NCBI GenBank assembly: GCA_009703545.1
Contig: WLFX01000017.1
Location: forward strand, 1-11,961
Direction: 5' to 3'
DNA length: 11,961 nt
From: Actinomycetota bacterium
GTDB taxonomy: Bacteria; Actinomycetota; Actinomycetes; Actinomycetales; Microbacteriaceae
The position numbers and the translations under genes were made by a program. How positions within the stretch are numbered: position 1 is the stretch's first letter; each line of letters starts with the position of its first letter. Below are positions 1 through 6,368 of this stretch, in pieces. The notes under the pieces are model-generated. The model was not told the origin of the DNA. It did no database searches and was given only the letters and a program-made list of their open reading frames with translations.

Positions 1-5
1 AGCGC

Positions 6-737
6 ATGAGCTCATGGGAACGACTGGGGGTCTTCGACCTCGAAACCACAGGACTGGACGTCACGCAGAGCCGGATTGTGACCGCATTCGTCGGAGTGCT
101 CGATTCGAGCGGGGAACTCATCGAATCGCGCGCGTGGATTGCCGACCCGGGAATCGACATCCCCGAAGCCGCGGCAAACGTCCACGGGTACACGACCGAG
201 CGTGCCCGTGCCCAGGGACGCCACGCCGCCGAGGTGGTTGCCGAAATCGTTGAACGTTTGCGCGAATTGTTTGCGGAGGGAACGCCGGTTGTCGCGTACA
301 ACGCGTCCTATGACTTCTCGCTACTGCACCACGATGCGATTCGCAATGGTGTCACTCCCCTTGACACCCCGAAACCCATCGTTGACCCGTTGGTTATCGA
401 CAAGCAAGTGGACACGTATCGGAAAGGTTCGCGCACCCTGCAAGCGGCTTGTGACCTGTACGGTGTCGATCTCGGTTCGGCGCACGATTCCGAGGCCGAT
501 TCGGTTGGCGCCGGTCGCGTATTCAGGGCGTTGCAGGCCAAATTCGGACTCGCACCCGAAATGCTGCTATCCCCCGATGAACTTCACGAGGCTCAAATCG
601 GGTGGGCCAAGGCTCAGGCTGAGTCGTTCGCGAAATGGCTCGCGACCAAGGGCGAAACGTCACGGCGGCTCGGCGACGGGATCTGGCCGGTATTCCGCAA
701 TGACGAGGAAACACCGAAGGTCAACATCGTCTACTGA
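6..737 (+). CDS. DEDDh-family 3'-5' exonuclease (DnaQ/PolIII epsilon-like)
   Basis: A 243-residue protein with one DnaQ-like exonuclease domain at about residues 5-180. The DEDDh metal-binding set is complete: Exo I DLETTG gives D11 and E13, Exo II NASYDFSLL gives D103, and Exo III HDSEAD gives H160 and D165. Such enzymes remove nucleotides from 3' ends using two divalent metal ions. The roughly 60-residue C-terminal extension (about 185-243, acidic and helical) has no motif I recognise. No polymerase, BRCT or UvrC-like domain is attached. It is therefore a free-standing exonuclease of the kind common in Micrococcales, likely used in proofreading or repair rather than being the certain epsilon subunit. 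The ATG at 6 is the first possible start. Only five bases precede it, so a ribosome-binding site and a further upstream start cannot be judged. The catalytic assignment is firm; the cellular role is inferred. Confidence 0.88.
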   Translation: MSSWERLGVFDLETTGLDVTQSRIVTAFVGVLDSSGELIESRAWIADPGIDIPEAAANVHGYTTERARAQGRHAAEVVAEIVERLRELFAEGTPVVAYNASYDFSLLHHDAIRNGVTPLDTPKPIVDPLVIDKQVDTYRKGSRTLQAACDLYGVDLGSAHDSEADSVGAGRVFRALQAKFGLAPEMLLSPDELHEAQIGWAKAQAESFAKWLATKGETSRRLGDGIWPVFRNDEETPKVNIVY

Positions 738-758
738 GGCGAAATGCTTGACATAACG

Positions 759-789
759 ACAAAGGCCACGCGAATCGCATGGCCTTTGT
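759..789. terminator. bidirectional rho-independent-type terminator
   Basis: A perfect 10-bp stem (ACAAAGGCCA at 759-768 with TGGCCTTTGT at 780-789) lies between two convergent genes. The 11-nt loop can form a further GCG/CGC mini-stem (770-772 with 776-778). The stem ends in AAA on one side and TTT on the other, so it can act for the exonuclease transcript and for the opposing rpmE2 transcript. The U tract is short, which is usual in actinobacteria. Confidence 0.75.
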
Positions 790-803
790 GACGAAAGCAG
801 GAA

Positions 804-1052
804 TTACTGCCCGAAGCCTTCGTAACGCTTGTTGAACTTCTCGACGCGACCGGCCGAGTCCATGATGCGCTGCTTACCCGTGTAGAACGGGTGTGACGCT
901 GACGAGATTTCTACGTCGATGACGGGGTAGTCGGTACCGTCGATGGAAACCGTCTTTTCTGACGTTGCCGTCGAGCGAGTGAGGAACATTTCGCCGCTCG
1001 CGAGATCGCGAAAAACGATCGGAGCGTACGTTGGGTGAATTTCAGCCTTCAT
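804..1052 (-). CDS. rpmE2: 50S ribosomal protein L31 type B (zinc-independent)
   Basis: An 82-residue protein matching type B L31. It opens with MKAEIHP, has the [10 protein letters not shown] segment at about 51-59, and ends with a VEKFNKRY tail. It has no cysteine at all, so it is the C-minus paralogue that does not bind zinc. L31 sits on the large-subunit central protuberance and helps form an intersubunit bridge. The ATG at 1052 is preceded by a good ribosome-binding site (AAAGGA, complement of 1057-1062). The gene stands alone, with its own upstream region and a terminator directly downstream. In bacteria with both L31 forms this one is often a Zur-controlled low-zinc substitute, but I see no Zur-like AT-rich palindrome upstream, so it may simply be the main L31. 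Confidence 0.96.
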   Translation of the reverse strand: MKAEIHPTYAPIVFRDLASGEMFLTRSTATSEKTVSIDGTDYPVIDVEISSASHPFYTGKQRIMDSAGRVEKFNKRYEGFGQ

Positions 1053-1094
1053 GATGTCCTTTTAAGGTGCGGCGGCGCATGTGCGCAACACTCA

Positions 1095-1103
1095 ACTGTA
1101 TCA
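1095..1103 (-). promoter_or_regulatory. candidate extended -10 promoter for rpmE2
   Basis: Read on the minus strand this is TGATACAGT, a TGN extended -10 followed by TACAGT (TANNNT). It would place the transcription start near 1088 and give a leader of about 36 nt with the AAAGGA ribosome-binding site. No clear -35 is present at 17-18 bp, which fits extended -10 promoters. This is a motif match only. Confidence 0.4.
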
Positions 1104-1190
1104 GAAGAGAATTGGAGCCACGAATCTCGATGTGCGACGAAAAGTGCAGCACGAGTGTGACGGGGCGCAATGCCCGACCGCGTGACGCGT

Positions 1191-1217
1191 TATCCTGATA
1201 TCTCGATTGCTAAGGAG
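1191..1217 (+). promoter_or_regulatory. serB promoter -10 and ribosome-binding site
   Basis: TATCCT at 1191-1196 is a good actinobacterial -10. TAAGGAG at 1211-1217 is a strong Shine-Dalgarno placed 5 nt before GTG 1223, and it decides that start over the out-of-frame GTG at 1221, which is followed at once by TGA. The predicted leader is about 20 nt. No strong -35 is visible. Confidence 0.5.
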
Positions 1218-1222
1218 TTCGT

Positions 1223-1864
1223 GTGAGTCGTTTCATCGTGGTCTGCGACGTCGACTCGACTCTTATCAACGACGAGGTCATTGACCTGCTCGCGGATGCG
1301 GCGGGGTCCGGTGACGAGGTCGCTGCACTAACCAAGCGTGCGATGCGGGGCGACATCGACTTCGCTGAAGCGCTCGTGCAACGCGTTGCCACATTGCGCG
1401 GAACGTCGGCCACAGTCCTAGACGACGTGCTCGGCGCTGTCACGGTGACCAACGGGGCACGTCAATTGGTCCACGCCGTTCACGAAGCGGGCGGATACAT
1501 CATCGCCGTATCGGGTGGGTTCCTCGAGATACTCAACCCGATCGCGACACAATTGGGTCTCGACGCGTGGGTCGCCAACGGTCTCGAAGTGATCGACGGG
1601 CTGTTCACGGGACGAACCTACGGACCGTTGATTGACGCGGCAGCGAAAGCAAACTTCCTGACGTCTTACGCAAAGAAGAGACGGATTCCCCTGTCCAGCA
1701 CGATTGCGGTCGGCGACGGCGCGAACGACCTGGCCATGATGAACATCGCAGGACTTTCGGTTGGGTTCTGCGCAAAGCCCGACGTTCGACAGGCCGCCAA
1801 CGTGAACATCGACGTTCGGGATTTGGCCTTGGTCGCCCCGTTTTTCGGTCGACGCGCAAGCTAA
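1223..1864 (+). CDS. serB: phosphoserine phosphatase SerB (HAD family)
   Basis: A 213-residue HAD-superfamily protein that dephosphorylates O-phospho-L-serine in the last step of serine synthesis. Motif I is DVDST, with nucleophile D9 and acid/base D11. E18 and R54 fall at the family's substrate-binding positions. Motif II is SGG (S97), motif III has K142, and motif IV is GDGANDL (D165, D169). The C1-type helical cap lies between motifs I and II. The protein is single-domain and lacks the N-terminal ACT domains that many actinobacterial SerB proteins carry, so serine feedback through ACT is not expected. It starts at GTG 1223 behind TAAGGAG and is monocistronic. Its TAA stop is 8 bp from the stop of convergent fabG. 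Another HAD phosphatase specificity is possible, but the motif set fits SerB well. Confidence 0.9.
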   Translation: MSRFIVVCDVDSTLINDEVIDLLADAAGSGDEVAALTKRAMRGDIDFAEALVQRVATLRGTSATVLDDVLGAVTVTNGARQLVHAVHEAGGYIIAVSGGFLEILNPIATQLGLDAWVANGLEVIDGLFTGRTYGPLIDAAAKANFLTSYAKKRRIPLSSTIAVGDGANDLAMMNIAGLSVGFCAKPDVRQAANVNIDVRDLALVAPFFGRRAS

Positions 1865-1872
1865 ACGTTTGG

Positions 1873-2583
1873 TTAGTGACCCATCCCTAGTCCTCCATCG
1901 ACGGGGATAACGGCTCCTGAAATGTACGCGGCGTCGTCCGAGGCGAGCCACGCGACGACGGAGGCCACTTCTGCCGGCGTCGCAAAACGACCAGCGGGAA
2001 TCGTGCGCTTGTATTCGGCCTGTTGTTCGGCGGGCAACGCGGCTGTCATGTCGGTTTCGATGAAGCCCGGCGCAACAACGTTCGCCGTTATCCCACGAGA
2101 CGCTAGTTCGCGCGTCAGCGAACGAGCGAATCCCACGAGCGCGCTCTTGGATGACGCGTAGTTGACCTGACCGGCACTTCCCAGAAGTCCGACTACCGAC
2201 GAGATGAAAATGACGCGCCCGAACCGCTGCTTGATCATCGACGTGATAGCCCGTTTAACCAGACGGAACGACCCGGTGAGGTTGGTGTCGATGACCGATT
2301 CGAAGTCCTCGTCAGACATCCGCATGAGGAGAGTGTCCTTCGTGATGCCCGCATTGGCGACGATGACCTCGATTGGCCCTAGCTTTTCTTCTACCGTCGC
2401 AATTGCCGCGGTGAGTGAATCGCCGTCAGTGACGTCCGCGATTACGGTGAGGCTCCCCTTGGGGCCTTCGCCCGAACGCGCAGTCACGGCGACACGATGG
2501 CCGAGTTCGATGAACTTTTCGGCGATAGAAAAGCCAATCCCGCGGTTTCCGCCGGTGATGAGTACGGTGCGTGCTGTCGTCAT
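1873..2583 (-). CDS. fabG: 3-oxoacyl-ACP reductase FabG (short-chain dehydrogenase)
   Basis: A 236-residue classical SDR with the NADPH-binding TGGNRGIG motif at residues 10-17, NAG at 77-79, and the full catalytic tetrad N101, S129, Y142 and K146 (YxxxK). The C-terminal GFIETDMT and ISGAVIPVDGG segments are typical of FabG. It reduces 3-oxoacyl-ACP in each round of fatty-acid elongation. FabG-like SDRs can have other substrates, so the exact substrate is inferred from close motif agreement. No partner fab gene is adjacent. The ATG at 2583 has no Shine-Dalgarno, but a -10-like TACGCT ends 7 nt before it, suggesting a leaderless message. It diverges from the DUF3099 gene across 35 bp. Confidence 0.87.
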   Translation of the reverse strand: MTTARTVLITGGNRGIGFSIAEKFIELGHRVAVTARSGEGPKGSLTVIADVTDGDSLTAAIATVEEKLGPIEVIVANAGITKDTLLMRMSDEDFESVIDTNLTGSFRLVKRAITSMIKQRFGRVIFISSVVGLLGSAGQVNYASSKSALVGFARSLTRELASRGITANVVAPGFIETDMTAALPAEQQAEYKRTIPAGRFATPAEVASVVAWLASDDAAYISGAVIPVDGGLGMGH

Positions 2584-2590
2584 GGTTACC

Positions 2591-2596
2591 AGCGTA
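2591..2596 (-). promoter_or_regulatory. candidate leaderless -10 box for fabG
   Basis: The minus strand reads TACGCT (TANNNT), followed by 7 nt and then the fabG ATG. This spacing places the transcription start at or next to the start codon, matching the absence of a ribosome-binding site. No convincing -35 is seen. Confidence 0.4.
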
Positions 2597-2606
2597 GTGG
2601 CGGGCG

Positions 2607-2612
2607 TAGACT
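2607..2612 (+). promoter_or_regulatory. candidate leaderless -10 box for the DUF3099 gene
   Basis: TAGACT (TANNNT) is followed by 6 nt and ATG 2619. There is no Shine-Dalgarno in those 6 nt. The box lies 10 bp from the opposing fabG -10, so the two promoters must overlap within the 35-bp gap. Confidence 0.42.
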
Positions 2613-2618
2613 TGAGAA

Positions 2619-2897
2619 ATGACTCCGGAGACGCAATCCCTTACGTCGTTGCCTGTTTCTCCGAACGAGGAACGAAAAACGCGATTGGGCCAGTATCTGA
2701 TTGCGATGGGACTTCGACTCGTTTGCTTGTTTCTGTGCTTCGTCACTCCTGGTTGGTGGGTCCTGCTTCCCGTGGTGGGTGTCGTCGTCTTGCCTCTCGT
2801 CGCGGTCGGTCTTGCCAATGTGGTCAATTCTCGATCGTCGAAATCCGTTCGCTCCCGCGAATCCAACGTTCCGAGCCTGACGAGTTTCACTCCGTGA
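2619..2897 (+). CDS. DUF3099-family small membrane protein
   Basis: A 92-residue protein whose centre reads QYLIAMGLRLVCLF, then PGWWVLLPVVGVVVLPLVAVGLAN in two blocks. This is the hallmark pattern of DUF3099: a short cytoplasmic N-terminus, two closely spaced hydrophobic helices at about 26-43 and 46-66, and a polar Ser/Arg-rich tail. The function of the family is unknown. Its TGA overlaps the SURF1 GTG start in a GTGA junction, so the two are almost certainly co-transcribed and translationally coupled. This makes a link to cytochrome oxidase assembly plausible, but that is an inference from context only. The start at ATG 2619 is favoured by the -10 box just upstream and the match to the family N-terminus. 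Confidence 0.78.
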   Translation: MTPETQSLTSLPVSPNEERKTRLGQYLIAMGLRLVCLFLCFVTPGWWVLLPVVGVVVLPLVAVGLANVVNSRSSKSVRSRESNVPSLTSFTP

Positions 2898-3703
2898 ACC
2901 CATGGCGGCTTGCCGTCACCCCGCGGTGGTGGGGCATTTTGGGATTCACCGTTGTGTTCGCTGTCGCCTGTGTGTGGCTCGGTGAATGGCAGTTCGACCG
3001 TCGTTCGCAAGCTCAGGCGGCGATCGCACTTCTCGATGCGAATTACGACCAGTCGGCAGTAGATCTCACGACGATTCTCGAAACCCCAGCGGAGTTCGAC
3101 GTTTCCGAGAAATGGCGAAGCGTTCGAGTCACGGGTGAATACCTGTCGTCCGACATCATCTATGTTCGAACGCGCTCGGGACCGGGCGGAATCGGATTCG
3201 AGCAGCTAGCCCCGTTGCAAACATCGAGTGGCACGGTGTTTGTCGTCAACCGCGGATGGGTACCTGCCAACGGTGACAATTCGGCTCCCGCTGAAACTCC
3301 CGCCGTTCCATCAGGAGTCGTCGAGATCACAGCACATCTGATTCCCGGCGAAAAACAGATTGCCGGGCGCGATGCCCCCGCCGGGCAAATTGCCACGATC
3401 AACCTCGAGACGATCGGCGACCGTGTCAATGAAGACGTTTACCGCGGTTGGTACGGCCGGCTCGCGGCCGAGTCCCCCGCTTCTCCCGCGGGGGCTCCGT
3501 GGGAAAAGCCCGTGCTCGACGAGGGCCCCCACTTGTCGTATGCCTTGCAATGGTATGTTTTCGCACTCATGGGGTTTTTTGGCTACGGCTGGGTGTTGCG
3601 CAAAGAGGCCCGAGGGGAAGCCGCTCCCGCACCAAAGGTCCGCCGTCGCCGGAGCGACGAAGATATCGAAGACGCAGCGCTCGACGCTACGCGAGTTCAA
3701 TAA
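2894..3703 (+). CDS. SURF1-family cytochrome c oxidase assembly protein
   Basis: A 269-residue SURF1/Shy1-type protein. Transmembrane helix 1 at about 12-29 leads into LGEWQFDRR, the NRGW motif is at 119-122, and the C-terminal HLSYALQWYVFALMGFF block (213-229) begins transmembrane helix 2 (about 216-235). The long loop between the helices faces outside the membrane. SURF1 proteins bind or present heme A to subunit I of aa3-type oxidase, which fits ctaA and ctaB nearby. The open frame extends upstream to 2204, but that part is antisense to fabG. GTG 2894, overlapping the DUF3099 stop as GTGA, gives the expected family N-terminus just before helix 1. The basic/acidic tail (about 236-269) is poorly conserved, and its last 17 bp overlap the end of the convergent ABC-F gene. 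Confidence 0.9.
   Translation: MNPWRLAVTPRWWGILGFTVVFAVACVWLGEWQFDRRSQAQAAIALLDANYDQSAVDLTTILETPAEFDVSEKWRSVRVTGEYLSSDIIYVRTRSGPGGIGFEQLAPLQTSSGTVFVVNRGWVPANGDNSAPAETPAVPSGVVEITAHLIPGEKQIAGRDAPAGQIATINLETIGDRVNEDVYRGWYGRLAAESPASPAGAPWEKPVLDEGPHLSYALQWYVFALMGFFGYGWVLRKEARGEAAPAPKVRRRRSDEDIEDAALDATRVQ
3470..3497 (+). other. strong GC hairpin inside the SURF1 gene
   Basis: CCCCCGC (3474-3480) pairs perfectly with GCGGGGG (3488-3494) around a 7-nt loop. With T3473 bulged, GAG (3470-3472) also pairs with CTC (3495-3497). No T run follows. It encodes a Pro/Ala/Ser/Gly-rich segment, so biased codons could produce it by chance. Confidence 0.5.
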
Positions 3704-5285
3704 GTTCCTGATAGTCCTGACTCCACAGGTCTTCGAGACCGTCGGGCATGATGAGCACTCGCTCGGGGTTGAGTGCTTCAACGGCGCCTGGATCATGGCT
3801 CACGAGGACAACTGCGCCCTTGTAGTGAGACAGCGCTCCGAGAATTTCATCGCGTGAGGCGGGGTCAAGGTTGTTTGTGGGTTCGTCGAGAATCAGGACG
3901 TTGGCGCTCGAGACGACGAGGGTCGCGAGTGCGAGTCTGGTCTTTTCTCCACCAGAAAGCACTCCAGCGGGTTTCGTCGCATCATCACCCGTGAAGAGGA
4001 AGGACCCGAGTACTTTCCGCGCCTCAGTCTCTCCAAGGCTGGGTGACGCTGACATCATGTTCGCTAGGACGGACTGCTTGATGTCGAGGGTTTCGTGTTC
4101 TTGCGCAAAATATCCGACTCGAAGCCCGTGACCGGCATCGACCGCACCGGTGTCGGGAGCGTCGACTCCCGCGAGGATGCGCAACAACGTCGTTTTGCCA
4201 GCGCCGTTCAATCCGATCACCACGACCTTTGAACCCTTGTCAATCGCCAGATCGACAGCGGTGAAAATCTCGAGAGAACCGTACGACTTGGACAGATTGT
4301 GCGCCATGATCGGCGTTCGACCGCACGGCGCTGGGTCAGGGAACCTCAACTTCGCAACCCGGTCTTGGGCGCGAACATCCTCGAGCCCCGACAACATCTT
4401 CTCTGCCCGAGCCACCATCTGGTGGGCCGCGGCGGCTTTCGACGCTTTCGCACCGAATTTTGCGGCCTGCAACTGAAGGGTGGTTGCCTTCTTTTCGACG
4501 TTCGCTCGTTCCTTCTTGCGACGTTCTTCGTCAGCTTCACGCTGCCGAAGATAGTGTTTCCATCCCATGTTGTAGACGTCAAGTCGCTCGCGGTTTGCGT
4601 CGAGATAGAACACGCGGTTCACGGTTTCGGTCACGAGTGCGACATCGTGCGAGATGACAATCACGCCGCCCTTGTAGTTGGCGAGGAAATTCCGCAACCA
4701 GACAACGGAGTCGGCGTCGAGGTGGTTTGTCGGTTCATCGAGAATCATCGTCTCTGCATCGCTGAACAAGATGCGGGCTAATTCGATTCGCCGGCGTTGT
4801 CCGCCGGAGAGCGTGTCGAGGGGCTGACCGAGGACGTGGTCGGGCAGTCCGAGGTTGTTGGCAATCGATGCCGCCTCTGCCTCGGCCGCATATCCCCCGA
4901 GAGACGTGAATCGGTCAGTCAGGTTTCCGTATTTCGACATAGCCTGAGCGGCGATGTCGGGGTCATCCGCACCCATGAGTTTCGTTGCGTCTTCCATTTG
5001 TACGAGGATCGAACCGAGGCCGCGCGCGTCAAGAATTCGGGTACGCGCCAGTTGAGTCGGATCGCCCGTCCGGGGATCCTGCGGAAGATAGCCGAGTTCA
5101 CCTCGGATCGACACGTTTCCACCGTTGGGGAGCACATCTCCCGCCAGAACCTTAGTCAACGTGGTCTTTCCGGCGCCATTTCGCCCCACGAGACCAATTT
5201 TGTCGCCCTTGTCGACACGAAAATTGACCTCGGACATGAGGGTACGCGCCCCGACTCGGATCTCGAGGTTGGTGACGTCGATCAT
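3687..5285 (-). CDS. ABC-F family ATPase (ribosome-associated translation factor type)
   Basis: A 532-residue protein with two ABC ATPase domains and no membrane segment, the ABC-F layout. Domain 1 has Walker A GRNGAGKTT (34-42), signature LSGGQ (159-163) and Walker B ILDEPT with E184. Domain 2 has Walker A GLNGAGKTT (358-366), signature LSGGE (443-447) and Walker B LILDEPT with E468. Between them is the charged, helical interdomain linker (about 238-320; ADEERRKKER and similar), which in this family reaches into the ribosomal E site. It is not a transporter. It resembles the actinobacterial Rv1473-type housekeeping ABC-F encoded near suf genes. A resistance role cannot be excluded, but nothing here suggests one. 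It is the last gene of the suf operon: its ATG overlaps the sufT stop as TAATG and lacks its own Shine-Dalgarno, so translation is probably coupled. Confidence 0.9.
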   Translation of the reverse strand: MIDVTNLEIRVGARTLMSEVNFRVDKGDKIGLVGRNGAGKTTLTKVLAGDVLPNGGNVSIRGELGYLPQDPRTGDPTQLARTRILDARGLGSILVQMEDATKLMGADDPDIAAQAMSKYGNLTDRFTSLGGYAAEAEAASIANNLGLPDHVLGQPLDTLSGGQRRRIELARILFSDAETMILDEPTNHLDADSVVWLRNFLANYKGGVIVISHDVALVTETVNRVFYLDANRERLDVYNMGWKHYLRQREADEERRKKERANVEKKATTLQLQAAKFGAKASKAAAAHQMVARAEKMLSGLEDVRAQDRVAKLRFPDPAPCGRTPIMAHNLSKSYGSLEIFTAVDLAIDKGSKVVVIGLNGAGKTTLLRILAGVDAPDTGAVDAGHGLRVGYFAQEHETLDIKQSVLANMMSASPSLGETEARKVLGSFLFTGDDATKPAGVLSGGEKTRLALATLVVSSANVLILDEPTNNLDPASRDEILGALSHYKGAVVLVSHDPGAVEALNPERVLIMPDGLEDLWSQDYQELIELA

Positions 5286-5611
5286 TACAGGTTGAAACCG
5301 AGAGCGCTCATCATTTCGCGCCCATCATCCGTGATGCGGTCGACACCCCACGGCGGCATCCACACCCAGTTGATTCGGAATCGTTCGACAACACCATCGA
5401 GTGCGTTCTCCAATTCCTTTTCGATTACGTCGGTGAGCGGGCAACCAGCGCTGGTCAAGGTCATCGACACAATCAGTGCATCGTTCTCGTCGTCCCAGTT
5501 CAGGTCGTAGATCAAGCCGAGGTCAACGATATTGACGCCGAGTTCGGGGTCAATGACGTCTTTCAGTGCTTCGAGGATCACATCGAAGCGGTCGGCAGCA
5601 AGTTCGCTCAC
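5285..5611 (-). CDS. sufT: SufT-like DUF59/MIP18 Fe-S cluster assembly factor
   Basis: A 108-residue DUF59 (MIP18-like) protein. Motifs are DPELGVNIVDLGLIYD at 21-36, the TSAGCPL loop with invariant C57, and the C-terminal WMPPWGVDRIT stretch (84-94). DUF59 proteins act late in Fe-S assembly, in carrying or handing clusters to client enzymes; Rv1466 is the mycobacterial counterpart. The start is GTG 5611, overlapping the sufC stop as GTGA, with GGAGG 4 nt upstream. Its stop overlaps the ABC-F start by one base. The family assignment is firm. The precise step, maturation versus cluster carriage, is not established from sequence. Confidence 0.92.
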   Translation of the reverse strand: MSELAADRFDVILEALKDVIDPELGVNIVDLGLIYDLNWDDENDALIVSMTLTSAGCPLTDVIEKELENALDGVVERFRINWVWMPPWGVDRITDDGREMMSALGFNL

Positions 5612-6366
5612 GAGGCCTCCACAAGAAAGCGGTCGTACCCCTCGTCTTCGAGTCGGTCGGCGAGTTCTGGTCCGCCTTCTTCGGCGATCTTGCCGTTGAC
5701 GAACACGTGCACGAAGTCTGGTCGAATGTAACGCAGGATTCGGGTGTAGTGCGTAATCAGAATGACGCCCATGTCGGTGTTTGTCTTTACTCGATTGACG
5801 CCCTCGGAAACGACCTTGAGTGCGTCGACGTCGAGACCCGAGTCCGTTTCATCGAGCACCGCGAACACTGGCTTGAGGAGTTCCATCTGAACGATCTCGT
5901 GGCGCTTCTTTTCGCCGCCGGAAAAGCCTTCGTTCACGTTACGCGTCGCGAACGACTCATCCATCTTGAGGTCGGTCATCGCCTTTTTGACTTCTTTACC
6001 CCACGTGCGAAGACTGGGGGCGTCTCCGTCTATGGCGGTTTTGGCAGTTCGAAGGAAGTTGGAGACCGAAACCCCCGGAATTTCAACCGGATACTGCATC
6101 GCGAGGAACAGTCCAGCGCGAGCGCGCTCGTCAACGCTCATCGCGAGAACGTCCTTGCCGTCGAGCAGAATCTGACCTGAATCAACGGTGTAGCGCGGGT
6201 GACCGGCGATCGTGTAGGCGAGAGTCGATTTTCCCGACCCGTTTGGACCCATAATCGCGTGCGTCTCCCCCGAATTGATCGTGAGGGTCACGCCGGTGAG
6301 GATTTCTTTAGTGCCTCCGTCTACGTCAATCGAAACGTGGAGGTCAATGATCTGAAGGGTAGCCAT
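5608..6366 (-). CDS. sufC: SufC, ATPase of the SufBC2D Fe-S scaffold
   Basis: A 252-residue single-domain ABC ATPase with Walker A GPNGSGKST (40-48), Q-loop Q91, signature FSGGEKKR (148-155), Walker B with the SufC-specific DETDSGLD (172-179), and H-loop H206. SufC is soluble. Two copies bind SufB and SufD, and ATP hydrolysis drives the scaffold rearrangement needed for cluster assembly. Its ATG lies 2 nt after the Rieske gene stop with only a weak ribosome-binding site, so it is probably translated by coupling. The length and all motifs are normal for the family. Confidence 0.97.
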   Translation of the reverse strand: MATLQIIDLHVSIDVDGGTKEILTGVTLTINSGETHAIMGPNGSGKSTLAYTIAGHPRYTVDSGQILLDGKDVLAMSVDERARAGLFLAMQYPVEIPGVSVSNFLRTAKTAIDGDAPSLRTWGKEVKKAMTDLKMDESFATRNVNEGFSGGEKKRHEIVQMELLKPVFAVLDETDSGLDVDALKVVSEGVNRVKTNTDMGVILITHYTRILRYIRPDFVHVFVNGKIAEEGGPELADRLEDEGYDRFLVEAS

Positions 6367-6368
6367 GA

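Noticed and set aside
139..756. 205-codon plus-strand open frame overlapping the exonuclease
   Set aside because: Arg/Pro/Thr-rich out-of-frame translation. The exonuclease frame holds all five catalytic residues.
2204..2893. Open frame upstream of SURF1 that would add 230 residues to its N-terminus
   Set aside because: It runs antisense through fabG and across the DUF3099 gene in another frame. The SURF1 family begins just before the first helix, exactly at GTG 2894.
3687..5285. Antibiotic efflux ABC transporter
   Set aside because: Two ATPase domains, an interdomain linker and no membrane segments or permease neighbour. This is ABC-F architecture.
4797..5510. 237-codon plus-strand open frame opposite ABC-F and sufT
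   Set aside because: Antisense to two strongly supported genes, with no family motif. It is a by-product of GC-rich codon use.
5566..6180. 204-codon plus-strand open frame opposite sufC
   Set aside because: Lies entirely over sufC motifs in antisense, with low-complexity content and no recognisable domain.
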